Source: Chalciporus piperatus (Eukaryota; Basidiomycota; Agaricomycetes; Boletales; Boletaceae). Taken from it: a stretch of DNA of 64,000 nt. A program made the position numbers and the translations under genes. Numbering within the stretch: the first letter of the stretch is position 1; every line of letters starts with the position of its first letter. Below are positions 44,716-55,750 of this stretch, piece by piece. Under the pieces are notes generated by a model, which worked only from the letters and a program-made list of their open reading frames with translations, did no database searches and had not been told where the DNA came from. The stretch is taken from assembly GCA_038093975.1 (NCBI GenBank), contig JBBPTG010000010.1, positions 62,001-126,000 on the forward strand, in the 5' to 3' direction.

Positions 44716-46627
44716 ATGGCCCTCGATACCGAGCCTCGTTCATTTACCCAGTACGGCTGGTTCGTCTGTCTCTGGGTTCTCGTTGTTTCTTTCCAGGTAA
44801 ATTCGCTACCTGTCCCTTGATCCTTGCTCATCTTCTTTCCCTAGTACGGCTATCACATCTCTGCACTCAATCAGCTCCAGGCAGTCCTCACTTGCCAACA
44901 TAATAGTACAGCGGCCACTATCTACGGTCTACTACCTACATGCATTCCCATGTCTGATGCCACCTTCTCCCTCGTCACTTCCCTGTTTACCGTCGGCGGG
45001 CTCCTCGGGAGTCTCTTCGCCAACCTCGCCATGGACCGATATGGTCGGAAGGGCGCTAGCCGTCTGAGCGCCGTCTTTAATGCCACTGGTGCCGCTTTGT
45101 CCGGAGTCGCCCCTTCGATCGTCCCAATGGCACTCGGAAGGTTCGAGCTCCTTGTTTTCCATTCGCCCCGAGGAAATGACTTATCACACTTGTGCTTCAA
45201 AGGTTCCTTGTTGGGGTTGCTGCTGGTATTGGAATCTGTGTTGGTCCCATTTACCTTTCTGAGATTGCACCGCCCAAGATCAAGGGTAGCTTAGGTGAGA
45301 ACGTGTACTCTGACTCGCCCACTTTCAATCCTGAATGAAATTACCCAGGGGTTCTCACGCAATTTGCTATCGTCGTTGGTATAATGACCACTCAATTCAT
45401 GGGTTTTGGATTAGCCACCCCAACACAGTGGCGTTTGGTACTCTTCGTTTCTTCCGCAGTATCAGCCTTGCAACTCTTCTTTGCTCCGATGATCGTGGAA
45501 TCACCAGCTTACCTCCATCGGAATGCCCTCCCGGATGAGCGGAAAGCAGCTATTCGGTCGTTATGGGGCGGAGATGCCCGCACAGATCGTAAGTCGCATA
45601 CTTGTGTACTCTCAACAGTTCACCGCGCCCACCACCACCCATTTTAGCTGAGGAACTCAGCCGTGAGCCGCTTCTTGCACCTGCAGATGATCTTCTTCGC
45701 GGTGAAGAAAGGGCAACAGTTACCATTCCCCAGCTTCTTTCTTCTCCCGAGCTCCGAAGGCCTCTACTCACCATCGTATTTGCAACGATGTCCCAACAAG
45801 TATCTGGTATGGATCCATCATTCTTCTGAAGGCCGCTTATCTCACCTCGACGGATCTTGTACAGGCATTAATGCAGGTAAGCTATTAGCCTTATACGAGC
45901 ACCTTCCACTCATCAATCAAACTCTAGTTCTGTACTATAGTAATAATATCCTCTCGAAGTCACTTCCCGAACTAGCAGCATACGTATCGGTCGGAATCAC
46001 GGTCGTGAATTTCATCATGACCTTCCCGCCAATGTTTTTGATCGAGGTGTTATCGTTTTCTGCAAATATCTATCCTGCGCTGACGTACTCTACCAGCGCG
46101 TCGGGAGAAAGCAGTTGCTACGTTGGTCCGTTGCCGGGGCACTAGCATCGCATCTACTTGTTGGATATGGCCTCAACTCTGGATGGGTTACCCTCTCGAG
46201 CATCGCGATAACCACCTTTGTCATGTGAGTGCTCACCAAAAGTTGCATCCAAGTCTAAACTTTCTCGCTAGGTCGTTTGCTATTGGGCTTGGACCTATAC
46301 CCTTCGTCATTATTCCAGAAGTCGCACCTTCCTATGTAAGTGCACTCGCTTGCGATACAGGGATCCAATTGATTCTTTCTCCTCAGGCTGTCTCCGCGAT
46401 ATCGTCCGTCGGGTTGTCTGTAAACTGCAAGTCAACATTCATCGTTGTTGCTGCGACCTTACTGATGTTTCCTAGGGACCGTGAACTTTTTTGTTGGACT
46501 CCTTTTTCTTCAACTGAGGAATTTGCTTGCACACGATGATCCAATGAAGGAAGGACGGGTATTTTATGTATTCGCTGGTATCCTCCTCTTCTCTTCGACG
46601 TGTTTGTTCAGACTATACCGAGGTTGA
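44716..46627 (+). CDS. MFS sugar transporter
   Basis: A 12-helix major facilitator transporter of the sugar porter group, closest in look to the Vps73/YBR241C branch; it could be plasma-membrane or vacuolar. Start MALDTEPRSFTQYGWFVCLW. Helix 1 is YGYHISALNQLQAVLTC. Signatures: GGLLGSLFANLAMDRYGRKG (loop 2-3), FLVGVAAGIGICVGPIYLSE and IAPPKIKGSLG, VESPAYLHR (the PESPR motif), a cytosolic middle loop, then ATMSQQVSGINAVLYYSNNI, RVGRKQLLRW, GPIPFVIIPEVAPSYAVSAI and SSVGLSVNWTVNFFVGLLFL. Eight or more short introns. It is divergent from the GH13 enzyme, suggesting but not proving joint use in glucose-polymer metabolism. It ends 137 bp before HOOK on the same strand. Confidence 0.88.
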
Positions 46628-46764
46628 AGTTGTCGCATTACGTAATGGAATGTGAATGTCATTGGTGTCTGTATTACCATTGGACAAACTGTACACACTG
46701 ACAGTACACTGACAGAGAGTTGGTCGACGTTGGCCCGTCGCCGTCGTGCTGTCGTCCTCAAGCC

Positions 46765-49700
46765 ATGGCAGACCAGGAAACCGAAGAACTTGACGCCTTT
46801 TTTGCTTTCTTTGCAACGTTTGATCTCGCACGACCAGTCACCACGATCTCAGACCTTAGCGACGGCGCGGCTCTCTTCGAGATCCTCTCGCTCGTGTGAG
46901 TCCCTCTTCGTGGTGGTAGTCAAGTCAGACTGGTTCAACGCCCACGGTCACAGGGACGCAGATTACTTCAGGCAATCAAGCCGAACCACCACAACCCAAC
47001 TTTCGGACAACTGGGTTCTCCGATTCAGTACCCTCAAACGTCTCTACCGTCTCCTTACCCAATACTTCGCCGATGTCCTCCAGAAGCCAACCAGCAGCCT
47101 CGAGGTGCCCGACCTCCAAGCAATCGCGGAGGGCCACAATCTCAGCGCCACCCTCATCATGTGTCGCATAACGATCGCAATCGCGGTGCAGTCGGAGAAG
47201 AACAAGGAGATCATCGAGAAGATCCAGAAGCTGAACGAACGAGCGCAGCATCAGTTGATGAGGGCCATCGAACAGGTGAGTTTGGGATGCGGGGAAATAC
47301 TATCAAGGGGGTATGAATGTGCTCGTATAGGTCATGGTGAAGATCAGCTCGTCGCAGAGCGACCATGGTATTGGTGAAGTCATGACAGAGTGAGTTTTTA
47401 TTGTGCCTCCTCTGCGAATCATGTCACGACGAGTTTGGAACCAGCGACGATCACTACTATCGGATACAGTCTGAGCGTAGTCAGATTCTAGCAGAGAAGG
47501 AGACGCTGGAAAAGGTTTACCAAGGACTCATGGAAGAACACCGGACTCTTCAGACCAACTTTGATGATGTTGTTTCCGAGAGAGATGATGTTCTCGCTCG
47601 GCTGCGCGAGTCGCAGCGCGATCTCGAGAATAGGCGCAATGATAAAGCGGACGTTATGATGCGTGCTGAGATCGACAGGCTTCGGTCTGAGCTGTGAGTC
47701 TCCACCTTCTCAAAGGATGCATGGAGTGCTGCCTAAAACCATGGGAGATACTAGCCAAAAGAGCGAGGATAACCTCGCCATGGCAGAAGCTGAGCTGGAC
47801 AAAAATGCCTCCGTTGTCAGCGAGCTCACGCGCAAAGTCGACGAGCTTCAGGCAAAGGCTGATTTAGCCTCGCGCCTTAAGGATCAAGTGGATGAGTATG
47901 TCGATCGTCTTTTGCTTGCGCCAGGTCGCTCAACCATATTCAGATACCGACACGCTGCAGATAAGCTCCAAAAGACCGAGAACGTTATGGAGAAATACAA
48001 GAAAAAACTCCAAGAGGGTGCTGACCTTCGGCAGCAAGTTAAAGTCGGTTTGCTCCTCACTTCGTCTCTTATCATTTCCTAATTTGAACGGATTGCAGTC
48101 GCTTGAACGCCAAAACGCTGACCTCGTCGACAAGAATGCTTCTCTCGAAGAGGAATACCGCAAGGTAGCAGCCTTCAAGCCCTTGATGGAATCTTACAAG
48201 AACCAAATTGCCGAGCTGGAGGCTAAAGTGTCCTCACGCACAAAGGAGATGGAGACGGTCAAGTTCGAACTCGAGCAGACGCGTACTAAACTCCGCATCA
48301 CGACCGAGGAACGCACGAAGGACTCTGAGATGCTCGAATTATATCAGGAGCGTATGCGCGAATTGGAACTAACATCTCATCGAGCTCCGACCACCGCCAA
48401 GCCGAGCGATCCAGAGGAGGGGGGAGAGGAAGAGCCTCCACGAAACACGACCACTTTCACTGAAGAGGAGCTAATCGGCGAGGAGCCCTTTGCCCTTGAC
48501 GGAGAACTTGACGATGCTCTCTCGGGAACAACTATGACCGCCCTCAAGCTCCAAATCAAGAAACTTCAGCGAGACCTTTCGGCTGTCAAGAAGAACGAAG
48601 CAGACGGCAGTAGGATCTTGGTCTTGGAGAATCTGTTAGAGGATGCGAACCGCATGAAATCTCGCTACGAGGCTGATTACCTTGCGGATCACCGGGAGAA
48701 ACTCCTTCTTCAACGTGACTTGGAGGAGATTCGTAGCGGCAAAGCATCGGGCGATGGGTATAAGCATCCTTGATTTCCAGACCTTAGAGTGACTGATCGT
48801 ACTACTGGTCTTCTAGCGTTGAAGCAGCCATTGCTCTTCGTCAGCGTCTCAACGAAACAGTCGACCAGCTTGACGGGCTGCGAAAAGAGCACGCAGAACT
48901 CGAAGTCCAATTCGATTCACAGCAACGAGAGCTTACCATTGCCAAGTCTGACTGTATGTCACATCTTTCGCTCATGAGCCCCCGCTTACTACGAATCCCC
49001 AAGTAAACCTCGTCAACAAAGACCAAGTAGAAATCCTCGCTTCGCTACGAGAGTCGGTTAGCGAGGACAAGGCACATCTAGAGGCCGAGACAGAGCGTTT
49101 GAAGAAACAAATAAAGGAAATTGGTGAGAAGAACCGTATGCAGCTCGAGCAAGTCAACGCCCTGCTACTGGAGAAGGTGAATTTACAAAGCGATGGCATC
49201 GGGCAGAGAGAGCAGATGCTGCAGCGTGAGAGAGCCATTGGGTATGTTGTCGATTGTGTTGCGGTTCCACGTGCCGCTGAGAACGCTTTGCCAGGGATTT
49301 GCGTGCTTCGTTGTCTGGGAAAGATGTTCCTGAAGATGTGAAGGCCAGATTACTAGCTATGCACGAAGAGAGTTTGAACATCAAGGAGCAACTAAAGACC
49401 ACTCAAGATAAGCTATCCAAGGCCAAACAAGTGAGCCATCAGTATTCGACGAGCGGTCCGCTTCACCTCATACTTACTTCTGCAGTTTATCAAGTCACAA
49501 GACAAACTCTTCAGAGAACAACACACGAAGCTCGGGTCCATGGCATCCGTGAGTGCATTCAGTGTCCAGTTCCTCCGTCGTTGTGAATGTTGTATACGGC
49601 AGGGCAACTCTGAAGGCGCAGAAGGTCAAATCAAGGAACTCAAAGACGAACTCGCTCGTGCCAACGTGCGTATCGCCTATTATATTCGGCTCTGTTGTTG

Positions 49701-49954
49701 ATGACGATCTACATTTATAGGCACGCTATCTCGACATGGAGAAACGGTACCAATTCGAGTTCCGTCAAATAGCTGGTGTGATACACCACACTGGAATGTT
49801 CCGCCTCTGGAGCTTGCATGCCCAGCCAGGAAAGAAAGCGGGAGAACCCTCTTCTTGGTTAGGGCAACAACGAAAGAACGTGAGTTCTTGTTAATCTACT
49901 GGCTGACCGAGTGCTGATCGTTCCTCTCAGCTCGGACACGTTCTACACCGGTAG
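46765..49954 (+). CDS. Hook-family microtubule motor adaptor
   Basis: Hook proteins link early endosomes and other cargo to dynein, and in fungi also to kinesin-3. The N-terminal Hook domain (MADQETEELDAFFAFFATFD, SDGAALFEILSLVDADYFRQ, DNWVLRFSTLKRLYRLLTQY, ISLSATLIMC-type segment LIMCRITIAIAVQSEKNKEI) is calponin-homology-like. From about residue 200 the protein is a long coiled coil rich in Glu, Lys, Leu and Gln (EKETLEKVYQGLMEEHRTLQ, QKSEDNLAMAEAELDKNASV, NADLVDKNASLEEEYRKVAA, TALKLQIKKLQRDLSAVKKN). The C-terminus, RYLDMEKRYQFEFRQIAGVI, probably contributes cargo-complex binding. It ends KNLGHVLHR at 49954 through a tiny last exon. Many short introns. The frame is intact. Confidence 0.88.
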
Positions 49955-50327
49955 TGTCCCGGTCATCTTGATTAATTTCTATCTCTATCCGGATTTCATT
50001 CATCGAGATACCACTACGTATGTCCCCCGTAATGATCGTGACACGATTCCAAGTAGATTTTTGTGTAACTATAATGTTTCATGGATGCGTTGGCGCCGTT
50101 GGGATTCGATTGACGCGCCAAAAAGGAGTGATGTGCCAACTCGATTGATCTTGCAACGAGTCTTGGTCTTCCGGACCTGTTCAAGTCATTCAAGTCGGAG
50201 TCACTGTTACGTGCTATGAGAGGACAGTCCGAGTCAGCATCACTATATCTCTGACTCCGTCTGACACGGGGCCAGCCATAGTAAAGGAGGCTCCTGCGTT
50301 CCAAAGGTTCCCGGTTCCTAGTCCGCG

Positions 50328-51616
50328 ATGGCATCCAGCATCGCACAGACGCTCATTCACCTGGACGGAAGCTTCTGCGAAGGGGGAGGGCAACTCTTGC
50401 GAAATGCTGTCACATTATCTGCCCTCCTCTCAAAGCCCGTTTCCATTTCCAACGTCCGCCAAAATCGTCGGCCTCCCGGTCTGCGCAGACAGCACGAAGC
50501 CGGTGCGTACCACTTTCCACCTTTTTTCAACATACTCGAGTCCCAATAACGACCTTGCGGGTACGCAGGGATAAAGCTCGCTGCGTCGATCTGTTCCGCA
50601 GAAACCAAAGGTGTCGAAGTAGGCTCAACCTTTGTCAACTTCCGTCCCGGTCCAATCCAACTCCCCAAAGAGCTCGTCGCCGACCCGGGAACAGCAGGTT
50701 CCACGACCCTCCTCCTCCAAGTGGCCCTCCCCTGCCTCCTCTTTTCTCCTCCCCCATCATGTCCCACCTCACCTCACGAACCGCTGACGTCGGTACTCAC
50801 ACTCCGCGGAGGCACCAACGCCTCGCTCGCACCGCAAATCGACTACACGCAATCCATCCTCCTCCCTTCCCTCTCGAAACACTTTCACGTCACGCCTACG
50901 CTCACCGTCAACCGTCGGGGATACTACCCGAAAGGCGGAGGTTCCGTGTTGTGTACCATCCCTTCCATCACTGGACCACTCCCTCCAGTCCATCTCACGG
51001 AACGTGGGCGGGTGAGCGCGATCCGGGGAACGGCACGGGTAGGCGGGTTACCCTACCACGTCGCAGAGCGTATGGTATCAGGGGCGTATAGAACTCTTCG
51101 AGATAACGGGTTCTCCAACACCTCCAACATCGACATCACCCTCTCGTCAATGAGGGAACGCGATGAAGATGTCGTGGGTGCGGGTGGAGGGATCATACTG
51201 TGGGCCGAGACGGAGAACGGGTGTCTGATCGGGGGGTCGGCTGTAAGCACGAGGGAGAAGAAGCCGCAGGTGGTGGGAGAGGAGGCTGCATTGGAGTTGA
51301 TCAGGAATCTGAACCATGGCGGATGTGTGGATGAGTATTTGCAGGATCAGATCATCATTTTTCTTGCTCTCGCAAAGGGAACATCGACCATCAGGGTCGG
51401 CCCGCTCACAGATCATACGAGGCAAGTCAGTTTAGATTTGATTGATCAAACTCTGACTGGGGATGAAACAGGACTGCAATCCATGTGGCGGAGCAAATGA
51501 CAGGAGCGCAGTTCCGTGTCGACGAGAGTTCGCCAGACAGCATAATCATTACCTGCGAGGGGATTGGATTCGTTCCATCTCCACCAGCGATGTCAGATTC
51601 GACATCAGCCTCATGA
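50328..51616 (+). CDS. RNA 3'-terminal phosphate cyclase-like protein (RtcA type)
   Basis: RtcA enzymes turn an RNA 3'-phosphate into a 2',3'-cyclic phosphate using ATP. Motifs: [39 protein letters not shown], then after an intron [85 protein letters not shown] and [18 protein letters not shown]. The last exon gives [18 protein letters not shown] with the His that is adenylated in RtcA. This argues for a catalytic member rather than the inactive Rcl1 class, which lacks that His. The last intron (51422-51471) is GC-AG, donor AGGCAAGT. The end is [13 protein letters not shown] followed by a short Ser-rich tail. It is convergent with CDC50, 184 bp apart. Confidence 0.9.
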
Positions 51617-51800
51617 CAATATACCCCAAGTACAGTGTTCTGATACCTCACTCTCGGACCATTTATCGGGGGAATAATAAATACAAGTAGGGGTGCAATA
51701 GTCCGCCTAAAGCGCCGTATTACATGGGAGGCGTCAAGTTCAGTATATAGAATATGGGGTGGGTGCACTCTGTCCGTGCTGCCAGACGTCAACACTGCCT

Positions 51801-53327
51801 CTATCGGTTCCAAGAAAGAAGGGACATATCTCCCAGGCGCCTGCACGATTATGAGCTGAAAGCAACCATGGCACAAAAATGAGGCACACATACCGAGGCT
51901 TGAACACATGACGGATGGTTCCCACGAGTGCGAGAAGCACAAATACACCGGCCGCCGCAACATAAGCCCATCCCAAGAAAGGGTTCTTGCCACCTATCCA
52001 AGAAACGGTGGAGATCACAAGTGACTTGGTTCCCTTGAATCCTTGTACCGGGTAGTCTACGATAATACTCGTTAGCGACACCATCAGACGAACACTGATT
52101 ACGTTACTCACTGTAGTTGATCTGAACCTGGTACTGTCCTGTAGGTAGAGTGGCAGTGTCGTTCCTACCGTACAGTTTTGTAAACGTCGGTAGTCCTGCT
52201 GTTCTCATCCAATTCTGGAAGTGTTCGTCGCTCGCGAGGTTCGGGGGTGGGTCATCTTGCGTATAGTTGTTTGGAAATCTGAGTGCCCAATTGGGAGGAG
52301 GAACAACCTCGCTAAGATTTCCGAGGTAACCAGATGTGGCGCTATATTTTTTGGCCTCCCCGGGCCAAGCGATGCCGGTCTGGGTGAAGTCATAATTTAC
52401 ACCTCCAGATTGATTAGAGATGAAGCCACTGAACGTGTCTGCATAACCAAGATTACTACCATGAGAATCCAACAATCGCAAAAACGTACCGTTAAATAAC
52501 GAGTTGGCGATCAAACCGCATGGGTAGATAGCCTTTCCATCACTGGTCACCGCCAACGGCTTGCAGTTGGTGCCGCTTAGGGAGGAGGGAGATACATGAT
52601 GGCCCTGAAGTTGGCCGGTGTTGAGACTCTGAACATATCGCCGATTGTTTTGATAAAAGTTGGTTAGCTTGTAATACTGGAATACGGGTGCCTGAAGGTC
52701 TGACACGATGTCGAACTGGACGACGCACACATGCTGCTGGTTTTGGGGAGCGGTTGCGTTATAAAAGTATGCATAAGTTGGGGGTATGATGGTTTTTCCA
52801 CTATCTGAGGAGCGAAGGTTGTATGAAAAGGAAGGCATGGGCTGGAAGTTGAGATCGGTCATGGACGTGGAATTCGGGAGATTCCAACAATCGGTGTAGT
52901 CAAAGGTCATTTCAGACACCTATGAGTTCACCGAGGCCGGAATGGGAGAACCGACCGAGGATGAGAGAGGGCGCAATGAGGGAGAGGCAGATGAAGCGGG
53001 AATGAAAGGAAGGCGTACCAAGCTGCTTCCCCACACGAGCAGACCACCTATTGGTGCGAATATGATGCCAATGATGAAAAGGGTAGGCAGGACGGTCTTT
53101 GGGGTGAGTATGGGCTGCCATGCCTTGAGACGCTGCTGTTTGAAGGCGGTATCTTGAGTGTACAACGTACAGGTGAGTGGTTGCTGCGGTCAGGGAAAGT
53201 GGACAAGAATGATGACATAGGGATGCTTACTTGCAGGTCTCCTCCAGCTGCCCTTTTCCTTTTTGCGCTCGCCGTTCTGATCATCCGCAGAGTCTGTGCG
53301 ATTTTTCTTGCGGTTGAAGAGACCCAT
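51801..53327 (-). CDS. CDC50: Cdc50/Lem3-family P4-ATPase subunit
   Basis: Cdc50 proteins escort P4-ATPase phospholipid flippases from the ER and are needed for their activity. The N-terminus is [13 protein letters not shown]; then comes [20 protein letters not shown] and the first membrane helix ([20 protein letters not shown]). The luminal domain has [99 protein letters not shown] and the second helix region [20 protein letters not shown]. The tail [13 protein letters not shown] is typical and is made by splicing out 51840-51894. Multiple Asn-glycosylation sites. An in-frame (ACG) repeat upstream could extend the N-terminus by about 20 residues (MSVGWDIRRSP, then Thr-rich). The start at 53327 is preferred. 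Confidence 0.92.
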
Positions 53328-53330
53328 TGT

Positions 53331-53354
53331 GGTCGTCGTCGTCGTCGTCGTCGA
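53331..53354. repeat. GTC trinucleotide microsatellite
   Basis: Seven to eight GTC/GAC units sit immediately upstream of the chosen CDC50 start, in the 136-bp divergent gap with the MCM-binding protein gene. Read on the minus strand in the CDC50 frame they would encode a run of Thr. Confidence 0.8.
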
Positions 53355-53463
53355 TGGAGAGCGTCGAATATCCCACCCAACTGACATCGGCGCCGTTGAG
53401 CACCGCCACGGAGATGGTGATGGATGACTCAGCGATGACCGTTACTGCTACGACTCAGACGCG

Positions 53464-55486
53464 ATGGTCGGAATTCAAGCGATCGAGGAAATAGCAAGCC
53501 CAAGAGATGTCATACAACGCATATACGAGTCTCAGCCAGAGATCGACGTTCTCCCTCTAGCAGTGGCAAAACACTTTCACCATCTCTTCTTCACCAAGAA
53601 CGATCCACATGCTGTACTTCAGGTCAGAAACAGCACCTTGCCTTGTCTTTGAGTTCACTCACCCTGTACAGCTTCCATCTCTCGATATACACCATCCTCC
53701 AGAAGCATACACGCATGGCACCCTCGTGCGCTTTCGTGCCATGATTCAGGACACCTCCCTTCAAAACGAAGTATACCTCGCCAAATTGAACGACAACCGA
53801 TCCGGTGGTTGGGGTATACAACCCGCCGAGGACGATTACGAATCAGATTCCTTCGACTCTAGTCGTCTTGCCACCGCCTCCGTCCTCTGGGCAGTTTCCG
53901 TTCCCGGCGAATCTGACTGGCGAGCCACCGAAATCTCTCAACCAGACTCAAGTATGCACACCCAACTTCTGTTCACTCAGCGGCCTAACCAGTCACTCCA
54001 GCAAGCTTCCCTGTACACCGATCATATCAACCCCACAAATTTCCTATCCCTGGGGCACCACATGTCGGGGTCCGAGTAAAGGTGCTCTTGTATTCCCTAA
54101 TTCTATCGTCTGCACATCTCATGCGTGCAAGATCTACGACGACTCTAGCTCAAAAAGCCTTCGTGCAACCGATTTAGTCACTTTCGTCGGGATCATTTCA
54201 ACAGAGCCGTACGTCATGCCAAATGGTCACTCTTCACCTCGTTGACCTTTTTCAAAGTCTTCGCGCAGAGGACGAAGCATCACCAGAAGTTCCTGTACTG
54301 CATGTTCTTTGTCACGAGGTCGTTTCTGCAAACACAACGTTCCCGACCATCGACCTCGCTGTACGCAAAGATCTCTTGGACTGGATATCCAGTGAAGCTC
54401 TTGGTGGTGATAAGGATGCTGCAGAATGGCTCCTCCTTCAACTGACTTCAAAAGTGTTAGTAGATTCATCACGTTTAATTCTTTGTTGACCTTCGTCATA
54501 GCCATACCCGTGCAGTTCCGCTCCTCCCCCCGTCCCTGATGATATCACGCTTTCCTCAGCCCTCCACACCAGAATTGCTTCCGACACTCTCTTATGTTCT
54601 CGCAGAGCTTTTGCCTCAGTACCTCTCTATACCGCTTTCTTTGGATCTCCTCAACAAAACTCCATTCCTTCCTGAAAGCAAAGAAGAAGACCTACATTCC
54701 GGCTACCTTCAGCTTCCTCCAGGAACGACCACCCTCTTAACTGAAAGTAGGGTGCAGGAAGGTAAATTACTGGAGAAAGGTGCGTTTGATGGATTCGATT
54801 CCAAGTCATCGACTTATTTCCTCTGAAAGGCATCATGAACGTCCGAGCTATCCAGGATGTGATGAATTCGCAGACCGTGGAATACATATTTCCGTTCTCG
54901 AGTAGATTCACTTTTCACACAGATATATCCATCATCGTCTTGAGCGAAGGGAGGAAGAGTGCATTCTTCCAGGTAACTTTGAATGCGAGAGTTTTTCGGA
55001 ATATGATTGACCTCGCGTCTCTTCCATGCAGACTGGCATCAACATTCCTCTTGAACGCTCTGACACTACCTCGAACTTGTACAAGCAGAAAGATGAGATA
55101 TCTTTACCTCTAGCGGAGAAGCTCTCAGCGTATCGCTCATACCTTGCTGCATGTAAATCGATGAGCGAAAAAGTGCAGGTGTCCGAAGAAACCTCCAAGG
55201 TAACAATTCTTGCAGCGGACAAGTGATACGTAGCCTCATGCATCGATACAGCACATCCAAGACGACTTCGTCCGCCAACGTCAACAAAACAGCTCAATGA
55301 CCGCAGATGAGCTCATACAACTCATGAAGGTGGCGAGGTCAGTATCCTCCTCAGCCTTTCCGCTCACTGGTGTTTACCTGCGTTGCGTCATGGAGACTAC
55401 TTGCAGCATCCAGGTTACTGGATGAGGTTACTATCGATGTATGGGAGCAAGCGAAAGAGCTCAATGGTCGCCGGCAGGCACGTTAG
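53464..55486 (+). CDS. MCM-binding protein (MCMBP/ETG1 family)
   Basis: MCMBP binds Mcm3-7 and helps unload or assemble the replicative MCM complex. Start MVGIQAIEEIASPRDVIQRI. Then HGTLVRFRAMIQDTSLQNEV, VLWAVSVPGESDWRATEISQ, a junction to the ATPase-like middle with VKVYDDSSSKSLRATDLVTF, LHVLCHEVVSANTTFP, DKDAAEWLLLQLTSKVHTRA and LPPSLMISRFP, then LPPGTTTLLTESRVQEGKL, NVRAIQDVMNSQTVEYIFPF and IIVLSEGRKSAFFQTGINIP. The end IQDDFVRQRQQNSSMTADEL then LIQLMKVARLLALSLLHPEV is the conserved MCMBP tail. Several introns. It shares a 136-bp divergent promoter with CDC50. With CDC45 and ECO1 it is the third replication or cohesion gene in the window, but the three are far apart. Confidence 0.9.
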
Positions 55487-55750
55487 TGTAGTATTGAAAC
55501 TATATAGTGGAAGTCCTGGTGAGTTTCGGATTCTCGGATTCCCCGTGGAGCCTTACTCATATTCCTGGAAAGTAAAATCCAACGATGCTTGTATACGACT
55601 TTTTGTTGGGGTTTCGACCTCCGGTCCGAATTTGAATGCTTGTACATCGTCTCTGTCACGTTCGAAACAGACCAATTGCGAGATCCCCTGGTCTCCAACT
55701 CTGCCTACTATCATCGACTCCGCTCTTGTCTACCTCCAACAGGCTCAAGA

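Noticed and set aside
40044..46627. A metabolic gene cluster containing OMA1, GH13 and transporter
   Set aside because: OMA1 is an unrelated mitochondrial protease, and neighbours are general housekeeping genes; no cluster logic beyond the GH13/transporter pair.
53331..53354. CRISPR-like or regulatory array
   Set aside because: It is a simple GTC trinucleotide run; there are no spacers, and CRISPR is not expected in a fungal nucleus.
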